64,000 nucleotides of DNA from Kalmanozyma brasiliensis GHG001 (GCF_000497045.1 NW_015961960.1:312853-376852); one strand, 5' to 3'; positions 11,467-24,991 are shown, counted from the stretch's first letter. The notes: generated from the letters alone by a model not told the origin. Translations and numbers: made by a program.

Positions 11467-12684
11467 ATGGCCGCCGCTCGCTCCGCTTTCGCCTCGTTGG
11501 CCCGTGTCCAGGCCGCCAACCGATCTGGTCTCCGATCGCTCTCCACCACCACAGCTGCCAAGCAGCCCTCGCGTCTCCTCGAAAAGGCAACATCGTCCCC
11601 CGTCGCAAGCTCGTCTCGTCTCACCACCAACCCTGCCGCACTCACCGCCTTCATCCCCTCCAGCACCCGCAATGCTTCCACCGACGGCAAGCCCCAGGAG
11701 ATGACTGTTCGTGATGCCTTGAACTCGGCCATGGAGGAGGAGATGCTCCGCGACGACAAGGTCTTCATCCTCGGTGAGGAGGTTGCCCGCTACAACGGTG
11801 CTTACAAGATCACTCGTGGTCTCCTCGACAAGTTCGGCGAGAAGCGTGTCATCGACACTCCCATTACCGAGTCCGGTTTCGCTGGTTTGGCGGTCGGTGC
11901 TGCTCTTTCCGGCCTTCGACCCGTCTGCGAGTTCATGACATTCAACTTTGCCATGCAGGCCATTGACCAGATCATCAACTCTGGTGCCAAGACCTACTAC
12001 ATGTCCGGTGGTAACGTGCCTTGTCCTGTCGTCTTCCGTGGTCCCAACGGTGCTGCCGCTGGTGTCGGTGCCCAGCACTCGCAGGACTACGCTGCCTGGT
12101 ACGGCTCCATCCCCGGTCTCAAGACCATTTCGCCTTGGTCCGCAGAGGACTGCCGTGGTCTGCTCAAGTCGGCCATCCGCGACCCCAACCCGACTGTCTT
12201 CCTCGAGAACGAGATCCTCTACGGTCAGCTCTTCCAGATCTCTCAAGAGGCGCTTTCGGATGACTTCACCATCCCCATCGGTAAGGCCAAGATCGAGCGA
12301 CCAGGAAAGGATATCACCATTGTCTCGCACTCGATCGGCATGAACTACGCCATGGAGGCCGCCGAGATTCTCAAGAAGGAGGAGGGTGTCGAGGCAGAGG
12401 TCATCAACCTCCGAACCATTGCTCCCATGGACGTCGACACTATCATCGAGTCGGTCAAGAAGACCAACCGCATCGTCACTGTCGAGAGCGGCTTCCCTCA
12501 GTTCTCGGTCGGCGCTGAGATTGCTACCACCGTCAACGACTTCGCTTTCGACCACCTCGACGCTCCCGTTGAGCGTGTCACTGGTGCTGCCGTGCCCACC
12601 CCATACGCAGCCAACCTCGAGAAGCTCTCGTTCCCCGACACTCCCATCGTCGTCCGTGCTGCCAAGCGCGCTCTGTACAAGTAG
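11467..12684 (+). CDS. PDB1: Pyruvate dehydrogenase E1 component subunit beta, mitochondrial
   Basis: This is the beta subunit of the alpha2beta2 E1 enzyme that decarboxylates pyruvate with thiamine diphosphate and feeds acetyl groups into the mitochondrial PDH complex. The 405-residue protein starts with a ~70-residue Ser/Arg/Thr-rich, acid-poor presequence. The transketolase-type pyrimidine-binding domain follows, beginning at [15 protein letters not shown]. Conserved E1 beta stretches are seen, including [16 protein letters not shown], the ITESGFAG segment with its cofactor-contacting Glu, and [12 protein letters not shown]. The transketolase C-terminal domain ends [10 protein letters not shown]. 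No intron is needed, and the ATG lies in a good AAAATGG context after a C/T-rich leader. Confidence 0.95.
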   Translation: MAAARSAFASLARVQAANRSGLRSLSTTTAAKQPSRLLEKATSSPVASSSRLTTNPAALTAFIPSSTRNASTDGKPQEMTVRDALNSAMEEEMLRDDKVFILGEEVARYNGAYKITRGLLDKFGEKRVIDTPITESGFAGLAVGAALSGLRPVCEFMTFNFAMQAIDQIINSGAKTYYMSGGNVPCPVVFRGPNGAAAGVGAQHSQDYAAWYGSIPGLKTISPWSAEDCRGLLKSAIRDPNPTVFLENEILYGQLFQISQEALSDDFTIPIGKAKIERPGKDITIVSHSIGMNYAMEAAEILKKEEGVEAEVINLRTIAPMDVDTIIESVKKTNRIVTVESGFPQFSVGAEIATTVNDFAFDHLDAPVERVTGAAVPTPYAANLEKLSFPDTPIVVRAAKRALYK

Positions 12685-15052
12685 ACGTCGGTCAAAACTG
12701 CAACGCGGTGCTGCTCACTTGACTTCCAGTCTTGACTAGGTTGAAAGCAGCCGGGAGGCCATCTCTGCAGACCTCTCCTCGACGAGCACCTCGCTTGCCG
12801 CCTCTGTACGCCCATCGTTTGGTCCTATGTGCTTGTAAATCTCATCCGTGTTATCCGTTCGTACCGTGTCTCATGCGCACAGCGTGGGCTGACTGGGCCA
12901 TTTCGCGTCACTTTGAGGTTGATTCGCGGCATGCTCTCGTACCGAAACGGTGTCTCTTCACTGATGCCGTTGGTTCCACCAGGAAGCCCGTCCGGCGGCA
13001 AGCAAGTCCGGACTTGTGTGAACCCTCGGATCGCCCGATCGAAGACCGGTCTGCATCCGATACGAGCGCCTTTTTGTGCACCCTGTTCCTTATGGTGATT
13101 TTTGGTCCCCAATTTCTTCGTGCAAATTTATTGTTCCGGTTCGTCCAACGTTTGTCTTCGAGGCGAATGTCTTTCCTAACGGAGCGTGTAAGATGACGCC
13201 GTAGAACTCGGCAATGAGGGCAAGCAAGCAAAAGGGTTCTCAGAGGCGTCGGTGGAGCCAAAAGCAAGATCGTGTCCGGCATCGTGGCTAGCCGGATAAA
13301 CGCACCCTCGACTCGAAAAACTTCAAACACGTGGTCGCGTCAAGACATGGCTGCCGTAGCCGATGACCCTCTGCAGCGTACGAAGCTTGTTTTCGCCCTT
13401 ACCAAATGCTCGTGAAGCTTCTCGTGCGCACAAGAAGGGCCGAGACGGGTAACGTGAATATGAAGTTCAGTTTTTAGCCGGAGAATGCTCGGTCAACTGC
13501 GCTGGTGTCGGACATCGAAGGCAAGACCTGGCGACCATCCGAAGGAGTTGTCGCGTGCTTTCGCGGTCAGCAAAATCCCAAGCGCGAACGAGAGGTACGC
13601 TTGACGGAGCACCCTCTTGCTGAAGTCTGGAAGGACTCGCCGTGAGCTTGCACTATGCTCTCGCACCCATGATGTAAGCTAGGCGCCGCGGTCAGGCACA
13701 TGTGAATTTGTCCGAGCGACGTCAGATACGATTGCATTGCAGCCGACGGTAGTATCCATAGCCCGAGCGCCGACGATGGCACGCGACTTCATCGTGCCCC
13801 GTCCGCTCGGCGTCCATCGTCGAGCCATCACTGCGTGGTGTTGACTGTCAACTGTCACATCGAAGCGAGACCCAAGATCAGGGTCCACCGCGGCGAGGCA
13901 GGAAGAAACTTTTGACAGCTTTCCAGCTCCGCCCCTCCCGTGCCGGTATAGATCACGATTCTTTTATCCTTGAGCAGCCATCTTCCTTCTCTGACGTCGC
14001 ACAGGATTATTCCGGGCCTGCAGAGCAGGCATCGCCGGCAGCGTCCAACGTGTGTGCTGCCATCGGTCGCGTTACTCTTCCATGCTGTCTTCTCGTTCCC
14101 GGTGCTAAAATGCGTCCTGTCAACCACGTGGTGAGCCGTCATCTGCAGCCGCCGGCTTTATTGCCTATCTCCCGAGCCTGCCCGTCTGTGTGCAGCGGTG
14201 TGCGTACCCTCAGTGGCATCGCGGGCTCCTCGGCGCTCCAACTACGCCCGAGGTCCGCTTGCGAAAGGTGACGGTGGAAGCGAGGCCTGTCAGACTGCTT
14301 CGCTTAGCCACTCGCGGTCCACGTTGCAGCCTAGCTGCAGTTCTCTCGCTTCCTCAGAAATGAGATTGAGGAAGCGGTCTGCTGTCAGCGTCGGAAAAAG
14401 AGCATCCCGCTCCGAGCTCAAGAGCGCATGCATGGTCGCGACCGATGCCTAGCTTGAATTTCATGCTTCCGATCTGAGCAGGCCTTCGCCTTTCTCTCAC
14501 GTTTGCTTGATCGGCCATCTTGCGCTCCCCTCGCTTCCTTCCCACGCAGCCCATTTCGCTATGAACTCGCTCACAATAGAGCTGAAGCAGCCCTACTTTG
14601 CACCTGTCTCATCCGGCCCATCAAACAAAACGCGTCCTTAGAGCCAGATTATCCTGTCACGCACGCTACGGCGTATGCTGAATATCCGAGGCTGTCAGTA
14701 TGGCAGCGCAGAAAAACTTATCCGGATGCCTCTTCCTGAAGGCTGCTCCTCTGCCTCAATTGTGTACCAAGGTACCTCGTTGTGAGTTAAGATTGTGTGG
14801 CGCTGGATCTCGCTTGCGGTGATGCCGTTTGATTGCTTTCATGCCGCTCCCCTGTCATGTTCCGAGATGGCTGCACTACATAGCAACCACGATGCTCTTC
14901 ATCGACTCGCTTCGAAAAGTATAAGATCACGCTACAGTTGCTTTGCTTGTCGATTGCCATTCCTTCCTCACCAGAACAACTTGTCCCCTCTCCACCATAC
15001 CACCTCTCGCGACCTCCTCCTATCGTCTCACGCTCTTTAGCGCTCGATCATC
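12685..15052. other. Gene-free stretch of 2.4 kb
   Basis: Between two rightward genes there is 2.4 kb in which no frame carries a recognisable domain, signal peptide or coding-like composition. The last ~150 bases before 15053 are C/T-rich and should be the leader of the downstream membrane protein gene. No repeat or RNA gene was seen. Confidence 0.4.
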
Positions 15053-16042
15053 ATGTCGACGGCAACCATTCTCTCGCACCTCTCTCCCGAATCGTTGGGC
15101 GAGGTGTCGAAGCTCATCAACCAAAAGACCAGCGTCGAGACGGTCTACTTCTTCCCGATCAGCTTCATCACACTCCTCTTCATTCTCTACCTTCTCGCCA
15201 ATGTCTTGCACAATCTCATCCTCCCCCGGGCCATCGGGCACAAATGGCACAAAGATATCAAGCCGGAGCACCGCCGCACTATGGTGGTATACGTACTCCA
15301 GATCCTGCTCACCACGGTGGCACTTGTGCTGCAGCTGGCGGTTGCGGCATTGCTGCAGAACGAGTTTAGCGTGTGGCGCATCAATGTGTTGCGGGCATCG
15401 GCGTGTATCATCGCGGCGCTCTACGTCTTCGAGTTAATCTATCGATACCGCATGACGTATCCTATGATCTCGCACCATGCCATCACGTGCTTCGCCATCT
15501 CGCTGTCGTTGGTCATGCTCGAGAAGCTGCAGGATCCGTCGTTCGCCCTCACTGGGTTGTTGTGGATCTTCCAAGCCACCACGGAGCAGACGTGCTTCGT
15601 CGCACTGTTCATGTACCGCCTCTCGGAGCCAGTCAAGGTGCTCCGACCGCTGTTCTGCGTTTCTGCGGTGCAGAGTCTGGTCTTCAAGTTCGCCTCTATT
15701 GGCGGCACAGTGTGGGTTTGGGCGACCTACCAGCGCCACGGCACATCGGAATTGTCACACGCCTGGACGGCCCTGTTCTGGACCTCGACGGCTGGTCTCG
15801 CCTTTTCGCAAGTATGGGGCGCTTGGGTGGTGTGGAAAGTCGGTGCCTCGCTCGAGAAGAGGTACCAGCAGAAGAGGGAGCAGGAGGAGGCGGCTCAGGC
15901 AAAGCAGACCGTGCCCGTGCTGAGGAGGAGCGAGTCGACGATGCAGTACCTGCACTATGGAAAGGCGAGCATTTCGGCAGGGACAAGCAGAAGCCCTTCG
16001 ATGCAGATCGCTGCATGCGACTTGGAGAAGGGCAGCTTTTGA
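15053..16042 (+). CDS. Multi-pass membrane protein, TLC-like
   Basis: The 329-residue product has about seven hydrophobic segments (near 31-56, 75-102, 110-130, 140-157, 160-185, 198-225 and 237-262) and a charged cytosolic-looking tail. A stretch around residues 126-147 (ELIYRYRM followed by SHHAITCF) resembles the TRAM-LAG1-CLN8 (TLC) domain, where a His pair lies at the start of a membrane helix. TLC proteins handle or sense lipids in the ER; that role is inferred, since I cannot match the rest of the domain. The tail contains a coiled, Lys/Gln/Glu-rich segment (about 268-290). No intron is needed. The ATG follows a C/T-rich leader. Certain: a membrane protein gene. Uncertain: its family. 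Confidence 0.75.
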   Translation: MSTATILSHLSPESLGEVSKLINQKTSVETVYFFPISFITLLFILYLLANVLHNLILPRAIGHKWHKDIKPEHRRTMVVYVLQILLTTVALVLQLAVAALLQNEFSVWRINVLRASACIIAALYVFELIYRYRMTYPMISHHAITCFAISLSLVMLEKLQDPSFALTGLLWIFQATTEQTCFVALFMYRLSEPVKVLRPLFCVSAVQSLVFKFASIGGTVWVWATYQRHGTSELSHAWTALFWTSTAGLAFSQVWGAWVVWKVGASLEKRYQQKREQEEAAQAKQTVPVLRRSESTMQYLHYGKASISAGTSRSPSMQIAACDLEKGSF

Positions 16043-17800
<1,758 letters not shown>

Positions 17801-18445
17801 TCACGGCTTCGAGATTCCTTTCATCGCGTCAGATCAACCCACACTGCATCGCACCCGCAGACTAGCCCGGCACCTTGTGACAAGTGACAGCCCACATGTA
17901 GAAACACCGACACCGTCGCAGTCGGTCGAGCATCCGTCTGCAGCAGTCTAGAGCCAATCATTGTCACCTCAGGTACGAGTTTGGGCTGCGACGCTTCGCC
18001 ATACAGGCTGTTGAGTGCGAGGCAGTGAGCATGATGGCCCCTTGACCACAGCTTGAGCAGATGATCTGCTTCTTCTTGATGCAGGGGCGGGCGATTGCAA
18101 GCGCTGAGAGCGAGGCTTGTGCGTTTGGCAGACTCAAAGCGGGGCAAAACTCAGAAGCGAAGCGCCTTTTTCACGCAGTGCGCCCTTTCAAACGTCATTT
18201 TAGATTGGATCGTCACACTGCAGTTGTGCCTCTCCGCCCCGCCCATTTCTCCACAAAATAATCCAACTTTAAGTTTATCAGCTGGCTTGAGCCAAAGCGC
18301 TCCTTCTGACTGCGCTTCCTTGCTTCTCTCTCTTCATCATCGCTCGCTCTTTGCCAGCACCTGGTCCACCATCTCACTTGACACCGACCTATAGAGAAGC
18401 AGATACAACAGCTGGCCCAAAGCGTCAGCGCCAACACCCGCCATC
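17801..18445. other. Intergenic region
   Basis: This lies between the Rab6-like gene and STT4, both rightward. The last ~180 bases are C/T-rich leader sequence. Nothing else was recognised. Confidence 0.4.
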
Positions 18446-21400
18446 ATGGACAGCCTCGACCTGCCCACCCATCAGCTCATCCTCGACGGCTTGGCCCTCA
18501 ACCTCGCCGAGGACATTGCCAACGTTCCTTCTGCTCGAGCTCGCGTTCGTGTTCTCTTCGCCCAGACCGCCACCTCCAGCAAGGTCACCACTGGCTCCAA
18601 GCTCTTCCTCTCCGCCTCGGCTGCCAGGACTCAGATCAGCCTCGCGCTCTTCGCTTCTTCCATCTCCTCCGCCTCTCGATCCACGGAGCACACTACCGAC
18701 GTCAAGAATGACGAGCACCTCGCCCCCGTTCTTGATGATCTCGAGACTCTTCTTCGTCAGCTCACTCTAGTCGACTTTGACCACGATATGAGCTGGTCCC
18801 AGCAGCCTCTTCCCGATCAGCTCGCCTTCGCTCTCGTTTCGAGCTTCCTTCGCATCTCGATCAACGCTCCTCAGCACCGCGCTCGTTGCGTCAATGCCAT
18901 TTTCGATCTGGCTGCCAAGCTCGGCGATGCTCTAGGCGCCACCGCTGGCGATGCTCACACCGTCATTGTCAAGCTCGTCCCTCTCTTCAACGGTCTCTAC
19001 CGAGCCATCGCAACCACTTCCTTCGCCTGGAAGCTTCACGAGTTCGCTCGCCTCGCCGACGTTCTCAACACCATCCTCACCTCGACGCAGACGGTGAGGA
19101 GGCTCAACGAGGTCCTTCTGCTTCTCGAGGACCAGATCGACATCCGTCAGCAGGCCGGCCGAGCCACCAGGCGAGCTCCCAAGGTGGCCACCGTACGACC
19201 GACCGATGACCAGTCCGAAGCTAGCGTCGACACCTTCTTCTCTGGCGAAGAAGACGAGGACGCTGATTTCGTCAGTCCCGAAGGCGGCTTCACCTACGCT
19301 GACGAGGGCTCAGCTGCTCAGGATGCGCAGGAGTATCGCATCTCTTTCCTTTCCAGGTACCGCTACGCTGGGACCCCGCTTTCGGGTCACTACGTCCTTC
19401 TCGCCTCGATCGACATCCTCTCCACCACTTTGGCTCAGGCACTTGCCGTCAATGCTCGTCCTCCCATCAAGGACTTTTCCGACTTCCAGAAGCTCGGTCT
19501 CGACCTCGACCGCATCGACCCCAGTCGTCAGTCGCAGGCCGACCGCTTCGATCTCGACTCGGACGGAACCCTGGACGATGCCGAGCGCAGCCACAGCCGC
19601 GCCATCCTCGCCCCCGGCGCCACCAAGAAGGCTTGGGACTCGCTGCTGCGATTCTCCATCCACCCCAACTTCGCCAAGTCGTCCTCCCTGGCCTCCACCG
19701 GCAACGGCCACGCTAATGGCCATGCCAACGGCTCTGCTCCTCAGGCCAATGGCAGCGCCAACGGCAGCATTCTTGCGGCTGTGCCTGTCATTGGCTCCAT
19801 CGTCACCGATGCCGACAAGTCTGCCGCTTTCGGTCAGGCCGACGCTTCTCCTTCCGCAAAGCTCTCCTTGCACGATCTCGACGACACTCTGTGGGCTGTG
19901 CTCCGTGCCAGCAACAAGGGCTTCCACGACGTGCAGCGCTTCCTCCTCAGCGAGGGCGTCAAGAGCCTCCAAGTGCTTCCCGAGCTTCATGTCCCCGAGC
20001 TCCTCGCCGAGACGCTCAAGCTCTCTGCTCTCTGCTCCGTTGCCCGCAGTATCGCCGGTGGCGAGCAGGTCGACAACAACGTCTTTGTCCGCATCCGCTC
20101 GCTTCTCAGCGAGAGCTCGCCCATCTACGACCCTCGCGTTCAGGGTGCCGCTCTGCAGAGTGTCGGCGTGCTCGTCCGCAACAACAACGCGCTGGCTCTG
20201 CCCATGACCCGCGTGCTTCGTCACTTTGTCACTTCGCCCATCCCCATCTTCTTGCCCAGCGCTCGCGGCGTCAGCTCGCCTGTGCTGCTGTCGGCAGCTC
20301 GCTGTCTGTCCACCTGCGTCACCATCGCTCCCGGTGACGATCTCGTGGTCTCGACCATGTACAACCTCCTCAACTACCTCGGCAGAGACACGCCTGGCGG
20401 TCTCGGTGTCGGTGGCGTTGCGGGCAGTGGTGCCTCTGTACGCAGCGGTGCTTCTCGTGCTGTCACCTCGCGCGACCAGGTCAATGGCATCTCCATGTCT
20501 GGCTCGCAGGCCAACATCTCCGCCCGCTCCGAAGACCAGAGGAGGCTCATCAACCTCAGCACCATCACGGTCATCTCGCGTCTCGCTTTGGAAGTCGGCA
20601 AGCCCGACGTCACTTCGCTCACCATCTCGATGCTGCTCCAGCGTCTCCGCAACGCCGACATCTCGGCTGAAGCTGCCATCCTCGACAACATCGTTCCCCT
20701 GGCTCTGGCCGGCCCTCGAGGCGCCTATGTCGACGTGGTCCGGGCTCTCTCTGCCGTGTCAAGAAGCGCCCTCACCGGCGGCGCCAACCGTCGTGCCGCC
20801 GTGGCCGTCGAGTCTGCCCAGCTCAAGCTCGCCCGAGGTCTTGGCCGACTCGATGAGCGAGACGAGCGAGACGCCGCCGCTTCCGAGGAGGAAAAGGAAG
20901 CCACCGGAGGTCGCAAGGAGATCTTCCTCATCGAGCTGCTTCAGCTCTTCGCCGAGAAGGGCATGCAGTTGCAGACCGTCGCCTCTTCCACCAAGAGCAG
21001 CAAAGAGGAGCTTGCCGAGCTCAACACAGACCTCGCAACGCTGCTGCCCGCCATCGCAGCGGTCCTCGAGCACAAGGACATCCATCCAGAGGTGCAGCCC
21101 ACCACCGAGATGGTCTCGCTCTTCCGCAACATGTGGTTCCTCTCGGTTCTCTTTGGCTACGCTTCGCCGAACAACATTCGAAGCAACGTCGCTGCGGACG
21201 GTAGCGCCACTCACCGTCCCGGCTCGGCTGCTGAAGCACAAGCCGAAATTGTCGGCAAGTCGCTCATGTCGATCTCGCTCAAGACGCCGACGCTGGTGCC
21301 CGAGAGTGCACACAACTACCTGGAGAGCGATCTCGAGTACAACTCGGTGCTCAAGCGCGAGTTCTCCAACCAGACACTCGACGCACAGCGCAAGGCGCTC

Positions 21401-24400
21401 AGCGCCGTCATCCCCACCCACGCGTCCGACATTCGTGGCTTCAGCTACGCTCAGGTCACCTTCCTCTCGACCATCTACGACCTCGAGTGCCTCCGCAGCC
21501 GCATGGGTCGCCCTTCTATGGTACTTTCGTACTTCATCAACGAGGGTCTCAACAGCAGCGCTCTCGTGGGAGCTATGCAGGCCATCGCCGACAAAGTTAT
21601 CGAGTTCTTTATTCGTGACCTCGGTCAGCAGGTCAACAAGCATCTGCTCGACCCTCGCGTGGCCAACGAGGTCAAGAACCTCATGCTCGGATGCTGCCAC
21701 CGAGTGTCCAAGGTGCGTCAGGTCTCACTGAGCATTCTCAACAAGCTCATCTACGCGCTCCCCTCGCTGCTCTGCGATCAGGACGTGGTGACGGCCATGC
21801 TCGAGATCCTCACCCTTCTTCGCGATGGCTGCGAGGCCGAGTTCAAGGATGAGTTCGCCCCCACCTACCACTATGTCTCGGACCGAGCCCACATCTCCTT
21901 CGACCTCTCTGACTCGTACCCTCAGAGGAACGAGATTCTCTCTTCCTTCCTCACCAAGTCGCGCGAATACCTCTCGCTCATCATGACGATGGCACCCTTG
22001 GAGCTGCAGGGCATCCTCGAGCGCTACCTCGGCACCTTCGACGACTCGGAGCTGCCTGACCGCAGCGAGCTCGGCAAGAGTATCGCCCTCGAATACGCCC
22101 GCGCCATGCCTGTCTCTGCGCGCAAGGAGCAGTTGCTCCCCAACCTCGGTGGATGGCGCTCGGATGCCAGCAGCAAGTTCATCGGCGAGCTGTCGGCCAA
22201 GAGCACCTACCTTGGCGAGATGACCGGTATCCATCTTGCTCTCACCAAGGGTCTCGTCGAGCTGTCCAAGGACCCGACCAACAACATGTCGCCTGCCAGC
22301 GTCGCCGAGTGCCGAGAGCAGCTGGCCACCCTTTCGAACGACGTCGGATCCAAGAAGCGTGCGCTTCCCTTCGCCGAGTTGCGTCGACTGCTTTACCGCA
22401 CCGCTGCGCTGGTGGTGGCGCTGCCCGAGCCGGATTACGAGCTGCTGCACTTTATCGTCTCGATCCCCTTCCAGGTCTTTACGCCTGAGGCTATCTCCGC
22501 CGCTTGCCAGGTATGGACGTGGGTAATCGGCGCCCGACCCGAGGTGGAGACCAAGGTCATGGTCGAGCTCACCATCGGCTGGGCGATGACCGCCAAAGCT
22601 CGCAAGGGTCTCTTCTCGCCCACTCTGACCACCAAGCACCCCTTCCTGCGAAAGACCGAGATGGGCGCCTTCAACCGTGAAGAGATCACCGCCGAGTCAG
22701 AGCAGGCAGCTCGCCTCTTCACGCCTCACCTCACGCTCATCCACCTCATCGCGAGCCGCTTCCAGGCGTTCCGATACCGCGATCCCACCATGGTGCTCAC
22801 GCTTGTGCGGCTCTTGCAGCACTCGGGTGCCGCTGTGGACCGTATGAGCACCCACCCTCTCGCGCGAGAAGCCAGGTTCACGCTGCTCAACTTTGGTTTC
22901 CGTCTCATCCAGACGAGCCAGCTCGAGGGTCTGGTCGAGTACCACCTTCGCGACGCGCTCTACAAGCTCGGCTATGGCTGGTTCGCCAGCTCACCGCAAT
23001 GGTCGTTCGGCGGCAACCGTCTGCAGCTGAGCGCAGACATGCAGGTCATGCAAGAGACGTTGGAGCTGCTGCAGCGGGATTCGATGCGCGCAGACCAGCA
23101 CGTGACGAGCTTCCCGCCGACGCTGTCGTCGGTCCGCATGCCCGGCGGTGTGACGCTGCAAGACGCGATCAAGTCGTTCGGCGACAAGAAGCGGCTCCTG
23201 CAGCTGTTGGTCGAGAACGAGGTGGCGAGGCTGTCCGTGTGGGCCAACCCGCTCAACAACAGCGCTAGGGGCAGCGACTTTGTCGGGCCCTTCAGCAAGG
23301 GTATGACGGACGCCTCGTGGGGTGCCACGGTCGAGTCGGCCTGGCGCGTCAGCCCTGTGATCGCCGTGCAGCTCGGATCTCGCTTCCAGTCGAAGGCACT
23401 CAAGAGCGCCCTTGGTCGATTGATCCGCAGCCAGCCGTACAAGGTGGTCGACACCCCGGCGGCGCTCAAGTATTTGCTCGAGGACCATCTCAAGTTGGCC
23501 AAGAAGGAGAGTTCCGACCTCAAGTGGCTCCAGTACTGGGCGGCTGTCTCGCCGGTCGAGGCGATCGACCTGTTCCAGCCCGAGTACGAGAACCACCCGC
23601 TGGTGCTGCAGTACGCTATGCGCTCGCTCGAACAGCATCCCGTTGAGCTCACCTTCTTCTACGTGCCCCAGGTCGTCCAAGCGCTGCGCACGGACGAGTA
23701 CCACTATGTCGAGCACTTTATCTTCGAAACCTCCAAGATCTCGCAGCTGTTCTGTCACCAAATTATCTGGAACATGAAGGCGAACAGCTACAAGGACGAC
23801 GAAGCCGAGGAGGAAGACCCGATGAAGCCGACGCTCGACCGGATGGTGGACAACATCGTGCAGGCGCTCTCCGGCGAAGCGCAGGACTTCTACGAGCGCG
23901 AATTCGGCTTCTTCAACGAGGTCACCAGCATCTCGGGCAAGCTCAAGCCGTTCATCAAGAAGAGCAAGCCGGAGAAGAAGGCCAAGATCGACGAGGAGAT
24001 GGACAAGATCAAGGTGGACCCGGGAGTGTACCTGCCTTCGAACGCGGATGGTGTGGTGGTGGATCTGGACCGCAAGTCGGGCCGACCGCTGCAGTCGCAT
24101 GCGAAAGCGCCGTTCATGGCGACGTTCAAGGTGCATCGCGAGATCGTCAAGCCTGGTGATGAGGGCGATGAGAACACGCCGCCCAAAAAGACGGGCGTCG
24201 ACGTTTGGCAGGCGGCCATCTTCAAGGTCGGCGACGACTGTCGTCAGGACGTGCTGGCGTTGCAGGTGATTGCCATGTTCAAGAACGTCTACACCACGGT
24301 TGGGATCGATCTGTATCTCAACCCGTACCGTGTTACTGCGACGGGTCCTGGTTGTGGTGTCATCGATGTCGTCCCCAACGCTACTTCCCGTGACGAGATG

Positions 24401-24991
24401 GGTCGAGCCAAGATCAATCACCTGCTCACCTTCTTCATTGGCAAATACGGCAACACGGACAGCATCGCTTTCCAGCGCGCGAGGATGAACTTCATCCAAT
24501 CCATGGCGGCCTACTCTGTCGTGTGCCACATCTTGCAGATCCGCGATCGCCACAACGGCAACATGATGATCGACGGTGACGGCCATCTGGTCCACATCGA
24601 TTTCGGCTTCCTCTTCGACATCGGTCCAGGAGGCATGCGCTTCGAACCGTACTCGTTCAAGTTGAGCCACGAGATGATCGACGTCATGGGCGGACCTGGT
24701 TCGCAGGGCTTCCGGATGTTCGAAGAGCTCGTGGTCAAAGCGTTCCTCGCCGCCCGACCGTTCTGCGATGAAATCGTCGATACGTGCAAGTTGATGCTGG
24801 GCACCGAATTGCCCAGTTTCAAAGGCATGCCCACCATCGATCGGTTGAGGGACAGGTTTAAGCCCGAATTGACCGAGAGGGAGGCTGCGCAACACGCCCA
24901 GTGGCTCGTCAAGGATGCGTATGGTAACAAGAGAGGCGTGCTCTACGACAAACTGCAGGAGGTCACCAACGATATCCCCTTCGCCAAGTGA
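18446..24991 (+). CDS. STT4: Phosphatidylinositol 4-kinase, STT4/PI4K-alpha type
   Basis: The 2181-residue enzyme makes phosphatidylinositol 4-phosphate, mainly at the plasma membrane, and so supports wall integrity and polarised growth. Most of the length is an alpha-helical scaffold region. It is interrupted by low-complexity loops (an acidic one near 255-280, an Asn/Gly/Ala one near 415-440, a Gly/Ser one near 650-680). A PI-kinase accessory (helical) domain lies at about 1690-1790 and the lipid kinase domain fills the C-terminal ~300 residues. The catalytic loop DRHNGN begins near 2034 and IDFGF near 2050, and the protein ends TNDIPFAK, close to other family members. The single uninterrupted frame starts at an ATG in a GCCATCATGG context. 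Length and domain order match fungal Stt4 rather than the shorter Pik1. Confidence 0.95.
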   Translation: MDSLDLPTHQLILDGLALNLAEDIANVPSARARVRVLFAQTATSSKVTTGSKLFLSASAARTQISLALFASSISSASRSTEHTTDVKNDEHLAPVLDDLETLLRQLTLVDFDHDMSWSQQPLPDQLAFALVSSFLRISINAPQHRARCVNAIFDLAAKLGDALGATAGDAHTVIVKLVPLFNGLYRAIATTSFAWKLHEFARLADVLNTILTSTQTVRRLNEVLLLLEDQIDIRQQAGRATRRAPKVATVRPTDDQSEASVDTFFSGEEDEDADFVSPEGGFTYADEGSAAQDAQEYRISFLSRYRYAGTPLSGHYVLLASIDILSTTLAQALAVNARPPIKDFSDFQKLGLDLDRIDPSRQSQADRFDLDSDGTLDDAERSHSRAILAPGATKKAWDSLLRFSIHPNFAKSSSLASTGNGHANGHANGSAPQANGSANGSILAAVPVIGSIVTDADKSAAFGQADASPSAKLSLHDLDDTLWAVLRASNKGFHDVQRFLLSEGVKSLQVLPELHVPELLAETLKLSALCSVARSIAGGEQVDNNVFVRIRSLLSESSPIYDPRVQGAALQSVGVLVRNNNALALPMTRVLRHFVTSPIPIFLPSARGVSSPVLLSAARCLSTCVTIAPGDDLVVSTMYNLLNYLGRDTPGGLGVGGVAGSGASVRSGASRAVTSRDQVNGISMSGSQANISARSEDQRRLINLSTITVISRLALEVGKPDVTSLTISMLLQRLRNADISAEAAILDNIVPLALAGPRGAYVDVVRALSAVSRSALTGGANRRAAVAVESAQLKLARGLGRLDERDERDAAASEEEKEATGGRKEIFLIELLQLFAEKGMQLQTVASSTKSSKEELAELNTDLATLLPAIAAVLEHKDIHPEVQPTTEMVSLFRNMWFLSVLFGYASPNNIRSNVAADGSATHRPGSAAEAQAEIVGKSLMSISLKTPTLVPESAHNYLESDLEYNSVLKREFSNQTLDAQRKALSAVIPTHASDIRGFSYAQVTFLSTIYDLECLRSRMGRPSMVLSYFINEGLNSSALVGAMQAIADKVIEFFIRDLGQQVNKHLLDPRVANEVKNLMLGCCHRVSKVRQVSLSILNKLIYALPSLLCDQDVVTAMLEILTLLRDGCEAEFKDEFAPTYHYVSDRAHISFDLSDSYPQRNEILSSFLTKSREYLSLIMTMAPLELQGILERYLGTFDDSELPDRSELGKSIALEYARAMPVSARKEQLLPNLGGWRSDASSKFIGELSAKSTYLGEMTGIHLALTKGLVELSKDPTNNMSPASVAECREQLATLSNDVGSKKRALPFAELRRLLYRTAALVVALPEPDYELLHFIVSIPFQVFTPEAISAACQVWTWVIGARPEVETKVMVELTIGWAMTAKARKGLFSPTLTTKHPFLRKTEMGAFNREEITAESEQAARLFTPHLTLIHLIASRFQAFRYRDPTMVLTLVRLLQHSGAAVDRMSTHPLAREARFTLLNFGFRLIQTSQLEGLVEYHLRDALYKLGYGWFASSPQWSFGGNRLQLSADMQVMQETLELLQRDSMRADQHVTSFPPTLSSVRMPGGVTLQDAIKSFGDKKRLLQLLVENEVARLSVWANPLNNSARGSDFVGPFSKGMTDASWGATVESAWRVSPVIAVQLGSRFQSKALKSALGRLIRSQPYKVVDTPAALKYLLEDHLKLAKKESSDLKWLQYWAAVSPVEAIDLFQPEYENHPLVLQYAMRSLEQHPVELTFFYVPQVVQALRTDEYHYVEHFIFETSKISQLFCHQIIWNMKANSYKDDEAEEEDPMKPTLDRMVDNIVQALSGEAQDFYEREFGFFNEVTSISGKLKPFIKKSKPEKKAKIDEEMDKIKVDPGVYLPSNADGVVVDLDRKSGRPLQSHAKAPFMATFKVHREIVKPGDEGDENTPPKKTGVDVWQAAIFKVGDDCRQDVLALQVIAMFKNVYTTVGIDLYLNPYRVTATGPGCGVIDVVPNATSRDEMGRAKINHLLTFFIGKYGNTDSIAFQRARMNFIQSMAAYSVVCHILQIRDRHNGNMMIDGDGHLVHIDFGFLFDIGPGGMRFEPYSFKLSHEMIDVMGGPGSQGFRMFEELVVKAFLAARPFCDEIVDTCKLMLGTELPSFKGMPTIDRLRDRFKPELTEREAAQHAQWLVKDAYGNKRGVLYDKLQEVTNDIPFAK

